The position numbers and the translations under genes were made by a program. From Salvelinus alpinus (lineage: Eukaryota; Chordata; Actinopteri; Salmoniformes; Salmonidae): a DNA stretch of 64,000 nucleotides. Shown in pieces: positions 1 to 22,699 of the stretch (its first letter is position 1; each line of letters opens with the position of its first letter). The notes under the pieces were generated by a model. That model was not told the DNA's origin. It worked only from the letters and a program-made list of their open reading frames with translations, and did no database searches. The DNA lies in assembly GCF_045679555.1 (NCBI RefSeq), contig NC_092094.1, forward strand, positions 18,375,905 to 18,439,904. The letters run 5' to 3'.

Positions 1-89
1 CGACTGCAGGCAAATTATCATTGGACATCATAGAGATTGTAACTTGATCATTAAATAATTAAAATACCACTTTTTCTGTTTCTGTACAG

Positions 90-6016
<5,927 letters not shown>

Positions 6017-6590
6017 TGACGGCCCAAGAGGAACGAGGCATAGCAGGGCTGTTGGAACTCTTGGGCTAAGGCCCACAGAATTATGTCAAAACCCTGAATT
6101 GATGTGCAGTGGCATCATCAGGAACCATGGCACTGTGGGACTTATTGGAGCCGAGACCTCCATGTTGGGACTGGGACAGGTCATTTCAAAGTATACCTGT
6201 AGGTGCCCTCCCTAGCTTGCTGCTGGACATTCTTCCATTGACCTTCGCCACAGGATAATTCAGCATTTTTCAATGGCTATTTTCCTGCATTATCCTACCA
6301 GGGATTTCTATTGAAAACCTGTTTGTGTTTTGATGTTTTTACACTACAGTACACATTGGTTTTCCTTGTTGGATAACCCCATTTGAAAATGTTATCAAAT
6401 CTTTAAATAGTATCATGTAAAAAATACTTTATGCTAAATATATGGTGTGTGTATTGTATCAGCAGTGAAATATTGTGTCAGCAGTTAAATATTTTTTATT
6501 AAAAGTTTGTTTTGTATCTCTTTCCAGAAGACTTTGAGCTATAAACAGAATTTGATGCAGTATGTTATTGACGCTAATGAATAAATTGTA
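6017..6590 (+). other. bmal1: bmal1 3' UTR with polyadenylation signals
   Basis: Non-coding AT-rich sequence follows the TGA. It contains an ATTAAA at 6498-6503 and a canonical AATAAA at 6580-6585, the likely cleavage signals. The exact cleavage site cannot be read. Confidence 0.7.
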
Positions 6591-8037
6591 TCCATATTTA
6601 CAATGTTCAAATGTCACTCTCATACTATCAGAAGCATTCTGAACATGAATCCGAGGGTGGGTGAGTGAATCATTCAGGGAATTGCGTGTAACGGAAGCAA
6701 TTCAATTAATTTATTTCACAGATTTCCTCCATTGAGCCTATTGGTGCAACGCTGGGATATTTTTATCATGTTGCCATCCAGTGGCAGAAATTCAGTCAGT
6801 CAGAGATAACAGGACTGCATTGCTAATGTGGTGGTGAGGAGAAACACCTGGAAAGACAAACTGAGCTGATGGAAGCCAGTTAGTAACATCCGCACACAAG
6901 GATTTTAGGTCATATTTGAATATTAAAAGAGCAATATAACAGTTACTGGTTTTAAATCATTTGAATTAATGAGGAATATGTTACAGCCTTAAGATTAAGG
7001 AATCTGGCTTTGGAGGACAGGACACATTTTCCTACATTGAGAATTATTAGAGAACCTTGCATTCAATAAAGGTATGTCCCCACTGCTAGATACCTTGACA
7101 TCCAGCAGCTGCTGACCATCACCACAGTAGCTGTTGACCACTTAAAGGCCCAGTGCAGTCAAATGTGATTTCTGTGTTTTATATAGGTTGGAATAATACT
7201 GTGAAAATGATAATACCCTTTTAGTGTAAGAGCTGTTAAGAAAGACCGCCTGACATTTTGGCCTGTTTTTGTTGGGATGGCATTGTGGCCTGCCTGGTGT
7301 CATCACCAGGCGGCAAATTAGTTAGACCAATAAGAGTTCCAAACCTCTGCCAAGAACAGTTTTCAGTTTTTCCCTTCCAACACAGACCACTCTCAGCAAA
7401 ACTTATTGCTTGAGAAATAGCTCTTTGCTAAGAAGCGGTTTCTTTAATTGAAAACAATCACAATAAGGTACTTAGTTATCCACAAAAAATTTGATATGGA
7501 GATAAAAACAGCTACACTGGACCTTTTAAGTTCAGTATACAAGCTATTGATGACTGAGTCAGCTGATAAGGTGCGACTATGTTAGGCTTGCTCTCCAGTT
7601 TCAAGTGTTGGACCATATTGGATCTTTACGCTCCATTGACTAAGTAGGAGTGGCTAATGAACAACATGTCAGCTTAGCATGGGTCCTCTACAGCACAAGC
7701 AGACATTGCGAATATATAGCAATGTGATAAGAAAAATTGACAATTAAATAATATATTATACGCATTGACAAATTGGGATACGATTCTCAATCAAACTGAT
7801 GGAGTCATGAATGATGAAAGTGAGATGAATACAAATGTATTTATTCTGAGACCAAAGCATCACAGCGAGGCTTCTCTGGTGGTGGAGTACCTATAGTAAG
7901 ATTCTAAATCCGCACCGCCATACCACATCACCAGGGGCAGGGGAAGTGGAGAAAACCAATCCCTTTAGGAACTACTGTACTGTAACTACACAGCAGCACC
8001 ACACACACACCTCATCACATGAGGACCCACAGACAAG
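6591..8037. other. bmal1-btbd10 convergent spacer
   Basis: Between the bmal1 polyadenylation signal and the btbd10 3' end. Apart from the MITE at 7141-7530 I see no gene, RNA or repeat that I can name. Confidence 0.5.
7141..7530. mobile_element. Non-autonomous DNA transposon (MITE) with TTAA-AGG terminal repeats
   Basis: The ends are inverted repeats: TTAAAGGCCCAGTGCAG at the left and TTAAAAGGTCCAGTGTAG at the right read from the other strand. About 390 bp lie between, with no ORF. I recognise the interior (GACCGCCTGACATTTT..., CATCACCAGGCGG) as a common salmonid interspersed repeat. The TTAA at both edges would fit a TTAA-targeting superfamily, but this is inference. Confidence 0.65.
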
Positions 8038-8327
8038 TTTATTGTGATATAATCTGCTTTTTCCCCCCTTCAAAATGAAAAGAATACGTCAAATATTCTT
8101 AATAAAAATAAATCTCCTTTGGTTAGTTAAAAAAACAGTGCAGACAGTGCAATGAGGCAATCGTTTACTGTGTGCTTTGCTTCTCCTTCCTTGGCTATTG
8201 ACAGTATATACCAGTTATCTTTTGAGGCTTGTAAAGGCAATGTGGTTTCTGCTGCCCAACTTGCTTGTCACTACAGTGCTCTGTGGAGGGAGAAGAGGGG
8301 GGAGTGGAGAGGGACGGGGGCCCAGTC
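8038..8327 (-). other. btbd10: btbd10 3' UTR and polyadenylation signal
   Basis: TTTATT at 8038-8043 is AATAAA on the minus strand, 285 bp past the stop codon, giving a plausible short 3' UTR. Confidence 0.5.
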
Positions 8328-15470
<7,143 letters not shown>

Positions 15471-16150
15471 AAATAAAATAGCTGGCTTGCGGATGAAGGA
15501 CATGACAGAGCACCATTTGACCTCTGGACTTGACTTGGCTGTCAACGAATATGCCAATATGTGCTTAAAATGTGTTCTGTTAGTTGATGTTAAATTATGT
15601 AATTTGAGCTAGAGATTTTCTTATAACGATTGACTCCCCAGATAAGGGCTATGATTGACAAGAGGTGTGTGGGGATTTTTTGAATAGTCCATCCAGAGAT
15701 GTAGGACTACAACCATAGATGTATCAAATGATACCCAACACTTTGACACATGGTGCATATTGTGGACTGTTAATCATGTCATTCTCTTGCTTAATAAACA
15801 CTTCATAACACTATTTTGATATTTGTATTTAATCTATAGGCTACTTTTCATTGTCTGAATTAAAATAATGTATCGAAATATACTTAGCTTCTTATGCCAT
15901 TATCAAAAAGCCTGTTAATGCATGCAGATGTCAAATTATTGATTCAATCTGTACATGTTTACAATAATTGCAATTTGCAATGCAAGTGTAAGCTAGATTT
16001 TCAGTGAGTGTTTAGGTGGAAGAAGAAACATATCAATATGGTTGTCGTCATTGGGCTTAACTGATGGACCTTTGTGCATCTCTTCCACATGAGGAAATAG
16101 CCACCAGGGGTAGACAACTAAATACAGCAGTTTTTTTACAGCAATTTTTG

Positions 16151-16325
16151 TCAGAGTGGCTGGTCGGGGGGCCAAACCCGGACGATGCTGGGCCAGTTGT
16201 CTACCACCCTATGGGACTCCCAATCACGTCCGGATGTGATACAGCCTGGGATCAAACCAGGGACTGTAATGACAACTCTTGCACTGAGATGCAGTGCCTT
16301 AGACCGCTGCGCCACTCGGGAGCCC
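16151..16325 (-). mobile_element. tRNA-derived salmonid SINE, tail missing
   Basis: The minus strand begins GGGCTCCCGAGTGGCGCAGC, a tRNA-like head with an A-box, then a B-box-like GGTTTGATCCC and the typical body (TGATTGGGAGTCCCATAGGG). The LINE-derived 3' tail is absent, so the copy is 3'-truncated on this strand. Confidence 0.85.
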
Positions 16326-16330
16326 AAGCG

Positions 16331-16515
16331 TATGAAATAAACACTATTATAAACTGGGTGGGTCAAGCCCTGAATGCTGATTGGCTGACAGCCATGGTAT
16401 ATCAGACCGTATACCACGGGTATGACAAAAATAAATTTTTACGGCTCTACTTACGTTGGTAACCAGTTTATAATAGCAATAAGGCACCTCAGGGGTTTGT
16501 GATATATGGCCAATA
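16331..16515. repeat. Salmonid interspersed DNA repeat
   Basis: The stretch with ATTGGCTGACAGCCATGGTA and ACCAGTTTATAATAGCAATA is a very common salmonid interspersed repeat, probably a non-autonomous DNA transposon. No ORF. Ends are not clear here. Confidence 0.6.
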
Positions 16516-17294
16516 CTGATGGCGCCGATAGAGATGGCAGCTTCGCTTCAAGTCCTTAGGAAACTGTGCAGTATTTAGTTTTTTTAATGTATTATTTCTT
16601 ACATTGTTAGCCCAGAAAACCTTAAATGTTATTACATACAGCAGGGAAGAACTATTGTATATCAGAGAGACGTCAACTTACCAGCACTACGACCAGGAAT
16701 ACGACTTCCCCAAAGTGGATCCTTTGTCTGCACCTCCCAGGGCATTTGAACTGATTCCAGAGGCCGACCCAAAACAACACAGTCGGAGGAAAGTGTGCCG
16801 GAGCAGTCTTCTAGTGAAGCTTCGGATGCGGGCACACCACCCACCGCTTCCGAGTATATTGCTTGCTAATGCCCCATCCCTAGTTATCAAAGTCGACGAA
16901 ATTAGGGCAAGAGTTGTTTTCCAAAGAGATATGCGTGATTTTAACATACTCCGTTTCACAGAGACATGGGCTAGCTGGGGACATGCTGTCAGAGTCTGTA
17001 CAGCCAACGGGATTTTCAGTGCATCGCGCCGACAGGAACAAACATCTCTCTGGTAAGAAGAAGGGTGGGGGTGTACATTTCATGATTAACGACTCATGGT
17101 GTAATTGTAACAACATACAATAACTCAAGTCCTTTTGTTCACCTGACCTAGAATTCCTCACAATCAAATGCCGACCGTATTCTCTCCCAAGAGAACTCTC
17201 CTCGGTTATTGTCACAGCTGTGTATATCCCCCCGCAAGCGGATACCGAGACGGCCATCAAGGAACTTCACTGGACTTTATGCAAAATGGAAACC
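16516..17294 (+). mobile_element. 5' part of an L2-type LINE (ORF2 endonuclease), broken
   Basis: Starts with a GATGGCGCCGATAGAGATGG-like 5' region. It contains endonuclease-domain remnants in shifting frames: the FTETWASW-type motif near 16957, then HRADRNKHLSGKKKGGGVHF (from about 17018) and TAVYIPPQADTETAIKE (17214-17265). The same sequence recurs at 52760-53110, so both are one family. It stops at 17294 where the LTR element starts, and no right half of the LINE follows the LTR element. Confidence 0.75.
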
Positions 17295-17691
17295 TGTAAC
17301 GGCAGCCTTCCTCCTCTTCACGAGAAGAGAAGGTGTAGCAAGGATCGGACCAACACGCAGCGTAGCCAGTGCTCAACATGTTTAATTACGAAAACTGTGA
17401 ACACTTACAAATAACAAAATAATAAATGTGGCAAACCGATACAGTCCTAGCTGGTGCAGAGAAACACAAAGACAGGAAACAACCACCCACAATCCCCAAC
17501 ACAAAACAAGCCACCTAAATATGATTCCCAATCAGAGACAACACAAAACACCTGCCTCTGATTGGGAACCATATTAGGCCAAACATAGAAACAGACAAAC
17601 TAGACACACAACATAGAATGCCCACCCAGCTCACATCCTGACCAACACTAAAACAAGCAAAACACACAAGAACTATGGTCAGAACGTGACA
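17295..17691 (-). repeat. 3' LTR
   Basis: 397 bp; TGTCACGTTCTGACC at one end and GGCTGCCGTTACA at the other on the minus strand. Pairs with 20091-20488. Confidence 0.88.
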
Positions 17692-17729
17692 GTACCCCCC
17701 TCCTGAGGTGGGGACTCCGAACGCACCCC

Positions 17730-19623
17730 CTAAAACTCTAGGGGAGGGTCTGGGTGGGCATCTGTCCGCGGTGGCGGTTCCGGCGCTGGACGAGGACACC
17801 ACTCCACCATTGTCTTTGTCCCCCTCCTTAGCGTCCTTTGAGTGGCGACCCTCGCCGCCGACCTTGGCCTAGGAACCCTCACAAAGGGCCCCATCAGACT
17901 GAGGAGACAGCTCCGAACCGAGAGGTAGCTTAGGACAGAGAGGTAGCTCAGGACAGAGAGGTAGCTCAGGACAGAGAGGTAGCTCCGGACGAATGGCAGC
18001 TCCGAACTGAATGGCAGCTCCGGACTGAATGGCAGCTCCGGACTGAATGGCAGCTCCGGACTGGAGGGCAGCTCATGACTGGAGGGCAGCTCATGACTGG
18101 AGGGGAGCTCATGACTGGAGGGCAGCTCATGACTGGAGGGCAGCTCATGACTGGAGGGCAGCTCATGACTCATGACTGGAGGGCAGCTCATGACTGGAGG
18201 GCAGCTCATGACTGGAAGGCAGCTCATGACTGGAAGGCAGCTCATGACTGGAGGGCAGCTCATGACTGGAGGGCGGCTCTGGCAGCTCCTGACTGGCGGG
18301 CGGCTCTGGCAACTCCTGACTGGCGGGCGGCTCTGACGGCTCGGGACAGACGGGCGGCTCTGACGGCTCGGGACAGACGGGCGGCTCTGACGGCTCGGGA
18401 CAGACGGACGGCTCTGACGGCTCGGGACAGACGGACGGCTCAGACGGCTCGGGACAGACGGACGGCTCAGACGGCTCGGGACAGACGGACGGCTCAGATG
18501 GCGCTGGGCAGGCAGGCAGCTCAGATGGCGCTGGGCAGGCAGGCAGCTCAGATGGCGCTGGGCAGGCAGGCAGCTCAGATGGCGCTGAGTAGGCGGGCAG
18601 CTCAGATGGCGCTGAGTAGGCAGGCAGCTCAGATGGCGCTGAGCAGGTAGGCAGCTCAGATGGCGCTGAGCAGGCGGGCAGCTCAGACGGCGCTGGGCAG
18701 GCGGGCAGCTCAGATGGCGCTGGGCAGACGGGCAGCGCAGGCGGCGCTGGGCAGACGGACAGCGCAGGCGGCGCTGGGCAGACGGGCAGTGCAGGCGGCG
18801 CTGGGCAGACGGCCGACTCTGACCTGCTGAGGAGCACAGTAGGCCTGGTGCGTGGTGCCAGAACTGGTGGTACCGGACTGGAGACACGCACCACTAGGCG
18901 AGTGCGGGGAGCAGGAACAGGGCACACTGGACTCTCGAGGCGCACTATAAGCCTGGTGCGTGGTACCGGCACTGGTGGCACCGGGCTGAGGGCACGCACC
19001 TCAGGGCGAGTGCAGGGAGAAGGAACAGTGCGTACAGGGCTCTGGAGACGCACAGGAGGTTTGGTGCGTGGTGCCGGAACTGCTGGTACCGGGCTGGAGA
19101 CACGCACCACAGGGAGAGTGCGTGGAGGAGGAACAGGGCTCTGGAGACGCACAGGAGGCTTGGTGCGTGGTGCCGGAACTGGTGGTACCGGGCTGGAGAC
19201 ACGCACCACAGGGCGAGTGCGTGGAGGAGGAACAGGGCTCTGGAGACGCACTGGAAGCCTGGTGCGTGGTATTGGCACTGGTGGTACTGGGCTGATGACA
19301 GGAGAGCTAGTACGTGGGGCTGCCACGGGAGAGCTGGTGCGCTGAGCTGGCACAGGACGTGCAGGGCTAGGGAGGCGCACAGGAGGCCTGGTGCGTAAGG
19401 CTGGCACAGTCTTCACCAGACGGCTAGCCCGCATCTCAGGACGAGTATGGAGAGCTGACTCAGGTGATATCAAATCCCTGACACGCTCCGTCGTGCAGAT
19501 GTCGTGCCTCATGCACCAAACCAGCAAATCCCTCATTTCTCTCTCCTCCAATTTCCCCATTAGATCCTTCACAGTCTCTACTTCGCTCACCTCCAATACC
19601 GCCCTCACCGGCTCTGGTTCCAT
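17730..19623 (-). CDS. LTR element ORF B, Pro-rich repeat protein, frameshifted
   Basis: Starts at ATG 19623 with a short globular-looking N-terminus (residues ~1-55, with VKDLMGKLEEREMRDLLVWC and VRDLISPE). It then becomes low-complexity repeats: PAPRTRPPVR/SPVPPV units, CPAPSELPA units, CPEPSEPS units, then SSHELP units encoded by an 18-bp minisatellite. The frame ends at 18163, where an extra CTCATGA within the repeats shifts frame. The same repeat register resumes in the frame that runs to 17730 (SSPELPFSPEL..., ending HPDPPLEF). The undamaged protein would be about 630 aa. No known enzymatic motif; the N-terminus may be a degenerate gag matrix/capsid part, but I do not recognise it. Confidence 0.5.
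17925..18830. repeat. Coding minisatellite inside LTR element
   Basis: Successive blocks of tandem units on the plus strand: GGTAGCTCAGGACAGAGA (18 bp), CTCATGACTGGAGGGCAG (18 bp, about 12 copies at 18071-18270), then 27-30 bp units built on GGCTCTGACGGCTCGGGACA and GGCAGCTCAGATGGCGCTG. All are multiples of three except one 7-bp extra piece at 18163-18180. Confidence 0.9.
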
Positions 19624-19692
19624 CCTTGGCTCCTTACGGTAACCAGGGGGAATTGGCTCAAGTCTCCTACTTGACCCAGCTACACACCCCCT

Positions 19693-20205
19693 TTAGCCCC
19701 CTCCAATACATTTTTGGGGTTTCTTCTCGGGCTTCCTACCGCGCCGTCGTGCTAACCTCATTCGCCGATATCCCTCTGCACATTGCTCCATGGAATCCCA
19801 GGCGGGCTCCGGCACTCTCCCTGGGTCGACCGACCACCTGTCTATTTCCTCCCAAGTGGTATAACCCAGATCCTGCTCACGCTGCCGAGCTAGCTCCTCA
19901 AAACGCCGCCTCTCCGCTTTTGCTGCCTCCAACTCTGCTTTGGGGCGGCGATATTCCTCTGGCTCTGCCCAGGGTCCTTTACCGTCCAGCTCGTCCTCCC
20001 ATGTCCAGGAGTCCTGTGTAATGGGCCGCTGCTGCTGCTGTTGCTGCTGCCCGTTACTACACTGCTTGGTCCGAATTTGGTGGGTGGTTCTGTAACGGCA
20101 GCCTTCCTCCTCTTCACGAGAAGAGAAGGTGTAGCAGGGATCGGACCAACACGCAGCGTAGCCAGTGCTCAACATGTTTAATAAACGAAACTGTGGACAC
20201 TTACA
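19693..20205 (-). CDS. LTR element ORF A, charged gag-like protein
   Basis: An open frame on the minus strand starts in the 5' LTR; it extends up to 20328, with a likely ATG near 20178 (MLSTGYAACWSD). It continues through the leader into the element and ends in GGG-stop at 19693. After a poly-Gln run (Q7, CAG/CTG repeat at 20027-20050) it has an acidic, Trp-bearing part (SWTWEDELDGKGPWAEPEEY), an Ala/Glu/Arg-rich probable helix (AKAERRRFEELARQREQDLG) and a basic C-terminus (RRRGRKPEKKPQK). The function is unknown. By position it is the first protein of the element and may be gag-like. The start codon is uncertain. Confidence 0.5.
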   Translation of the reverse strand, partial: CKCPQFRLLNMLSTGYAACWSDPCYTFSSREEEEGCRYRTTHQIRTKQCSNGQQQQQQQRPITQDSWTWEDELDGKGPWAEPEEYRRPKAELEAAKAERRRFEELARQREQDLGYTTWEEIDRWSVDPGRVPEPAWDSMEQCAEGYRRMRLARRRGRKPEKKPQKCIGGG

Positions 20206-20488
20206 ACAATACAAAAATAACAAACGTGGCAAACCGAAACAGTCCTCTCTGGTGAAACGAACACAAAGACAGGAAATAACCACCCACAAACCCCAACACA
20301 AAACAAGCCACCTAAATATGATTCCCAATCAGAGACAACACAAAACACCTGCCTCTGATTGAGAACCATATTAGGCCAAACATAGAAACAGACAAACTAG
20401 ACACACAACATAGAATGCCCACCCAGCTCACATCCTGACCAACACTAAAACAAGTAAAACACACAAGAACTATGGTCAGAACGTGACA
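20091..20488 (-). repeat. 5' LTR
   Basis: 398 bp partner of the LTR at 17295-17691. The halves nearest the TGTCACG end are almost identical between the two copies; most differences lie in the other half. Confidence 0.88.
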
Positions 20489-20862
20489 GCTGGCCTACAC
20501 AATTACCCGACCTCAACCCATTTGAGATGAGATGAGATGAGTTGGACTGCGGAGTGAAGGAAAAGCAGCCAACAAGTGCTCAGCATATGTGGGAACTCCT
20601 TCAAGACTGTTGGAAAAGCCTTCCTTGTGAAGCTGGTTGAGAGAATGCCAAGACTGTGCAAAGCTGTCATCAAGGCAAAGGGTGGCTACTTTGAAGAATC
20701 TAAAATATCTTTTGATTGGTTTAATACTTTTTTGGTTACCCCATGATTCCATGTGTTATTTCATAGTTTTGATGTCTTCACTATTATTCTACAATGTCGA
20801 AAATAGTAAAACTAAAGAAAAACCCTTGAATGAGTCAGTGTGTCCAAACTTGATTGGTACTG
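20489..20862 (+). mobile_element. Tc1 transposon 3' fragment
   Basis: Begins inside the transposase C-terminus (ACCTCAACCCATTTGAGATG, cognate of DLNPIE) and runs to the right terminal repeat ending GATTGGTACTG, with TA at 20863-20864. Same family as 42177-42718 and 52473-56657. The left part is gone, replaced by the LTR element. Confidence 0.85.
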
Positions 20863-20924
20863 TATGTTAGTAAATGTTGTATACAAAAATATCGTTAAAC
20901 ATCACACACAATATATAAACCTAG

Positions 20925-21115
20925 TACAATAGGAGCAGGCCAACCTTGCTGGAAGTCTGAAGGATTCTGTTTCAGCCAAGGAATAACACACCTAATTAAA
21001 CTGATCAAATCTAATGAGTTGATAATCAAGTGTGCTATTGTGGGGCTGGAATAGAAGTCTGCTCATCCAGTAGATCAGGGATCACTGGAGCAAGGTTGGG
21101 CACTGCTAGTATGGA
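20925..21115. repeat. Interspersed repeat fragment
   Basis: CACACCTAATTAAACTGATC...CAAGTGTGCTATTGTGGGGC...TCACTGGAGCAAGGTTGGGC resembles a widespread teleost DNA repeat. Ends and class are unclear. Confidence 0.4.
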
Positions 21116-21463
21116 GTTGTTTTTGTTCCCCTGAAATTATGCTTTAGTAATAATAGCGTACAATTATATATTGTTGTTTAGACTAAGATGTCTAATCTTT
21201 ACATACAGGTAATCTTATTTGTACATTTTGAAGTGATAAAGTGTTGATTCTTTGAAGTTACGTTTTTATTTTTCATTGTTAAACTATTATTTAAAATGAA
21301 CTAGTGTCAATGTTGATTAATCACATATCAGCAGCCATAGGCCTACAGTATGATGGCATTACTGGCCTTATGGGCATCTGTCATCTGAAGCAGAAAATAG
21401 CTCAACTCACACATTGTTTAAATGTTGAGCTATATGTTCTCAATATAAAATGATACCAGTAGA

Positions 21464-22695
21464 CAATATACACTACGTAACCAAATGTATGTGGACACCT
21501 GCTTGTCAAACATCTCATTCCAAAATTATTAGCATTAATATGGAGTTGGTCTCCCCTTTGCTGCTATAACAGCCTCCACTCTTCTGGAAAGGCTTTCCAC
21601 TAGATGTTGGAACATTGCTGTGGGGACTTGCTTCCATTCAGCCACAAGAGCATTAGTGAGGTTTTCCACTGGTGTTGGGCGATTAGGCTCGCAGTTGGCG
21701 TTCCAATTCATCCCAACGGTGTTCGATGGGGTTGAGGTCAGGGCTATGTGCAGGCCAGTCAAGGTCCCATGTGGCTCAGTTGGTAGAGCATGGTGCTTGC
21801 AATGCCAGGGTCGTGGGTTTGATTCCCACGGGGTACCAGTACAACAACAACAAAAAGTACAAGAAAATGGTGTGCACTCACTACTGTAAGTTGCTCTGGG
21901 TAAGAGTGTCTACTAAAATAAAATAAAAAACAATTCTTCAACATCGATCTCAACAAACCAGTTCTGTAGGGACCTCGCTTTGTGCACAGAGGTATTGTCA
22001 TGCTGAAACAGGAAAAGCCCTTCCCCAAACTGTTGGAATCGTCTAGAATGTCATTGTATACTGTAGTGTTAAGATTTTCCTTCACTGGAACTAAGGGGCC
22101 TAGCCCGAACCATGAAAAACAGCCCCAGACCATTATTCCTCCTCCACCAAACTTTGCTGTCGGGCAGGTAGTGTTTTCCTGGCATCTGTCAGACTACCAG
22201 ATGGTGAAGTGTGATTCATCACTCCAGAGAATGCATTCCCAGAGTCTAATGGCGGCAAGCTTTACACCACTCCAGCCGACGCTTGGCATTGCACATGGTG
22301 ATCTTAGGCTTGTGTGCGGCTGCTCGGCCATGGAAACCCATTTAATGAAGCTCCCAACGAACAGTTCTTGTGCTGATGTTGCTTCCGGAGTAGTGAGTGT
22401 TGCAACAGAGGACAGCACTTCAGCACTTGGCAGTCCCCCCCGTTCTGTGAGCTTGTGTGGCCTACCACTTCGCAGTTGAGCAGTTGTTGCTCCTAGACGT
22501 TTCCACTTCACAAAAACATCACTTACAGTTGACCGTGGCAGAGCTAGCAGGGCAGAAATTTTACAAACTGACTTGTTGGAAAGGTGGCATCCTATGACGG
22601 TGTCACGTTGAAAGTCAATGAGCTCTTCAGTACGGGCCATTCTACTGCCAATGTTTGTCTATGGAGATTGCATGGCTGTGTGCTCAATAGCGCAA
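21464..22695 (-). mobile_element. Tc1-type transposon, degraded, split by a SINE
   Basis: Left terminal repeat TATACACTACGTAACCAAAT at about 21467. The minus strand encodes transposase pieces: an N-terminal HTH (MARTEELIDFQRDTVIGCHL at 22640-22581, then NKSVCKISALLALPRSTVSD), a central part near [12 protein letters not shown] (22130-22095), and a C-terminal part (21762-21535) after the inserted SINE. Several frames are broken and internal pieces are deleted; the right terminal repeat is not recognisable past ~22695. Confidence 0.85.
21766..21930 (+). mobile_element. tRNA-derived SINE inserted in a Tc1 copy
   Basis: tRNA-like head GTGGCTCAGTTGGTAGAGCA (A-box) with B-box GGTTTGATTCC at 21818-21828 and a Cys/Ala-like anticodon stem region. 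The 3' body is GTAAGTTGCTCTGGGTAAGA...GTCTACTAAAATAAAATA, the common salmonid SINE tail. It interrupts the Tc1 transposase C-terminal region. Confidence 0.85.
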
Positions 22696-22699
22696 CCAT

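Larger units (their letters stand above)
17295..20488 (-). mobile_element. Non-autonomous LTR retrotransposon with a repeat-protein ORF
   Basis: Two directly repeated LTRs, 17295-17691 and 20091-20488, about 397 bp each, start TG and end CA and differ at roughly 20 positions by eye. Read on the minus strand the 5' LTR is at 20488-20091. A polypurine run (AGGAGGGGGG, 17704-17695) lies just inside the 3' LTR, setting the orientation. Inside are only two ORFs and no protease, RT or integrase, so it must depend on another element. I see no standard primer-binding site beside the 5' LTR. The left flank is LINE and the right flank is Tc1; the 5-bp flanks do not match. Confidence 0.85.

Noticed and set aside
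16604-17056. 150-codon ORF as a host gene
   Set aside because: It is the 5' part of a LINE also present at 52760-53110, with the reading frame broken several times.
18075-19345. Plus-strand ORFs across the minisatellite (191 and 165 codons)
   Set aside because: Long open frames arise on both strands from tandem units of lengths divisible by three. The minus-strand frame has a non-repetitive N-terminus and fits the LTR element orientation.
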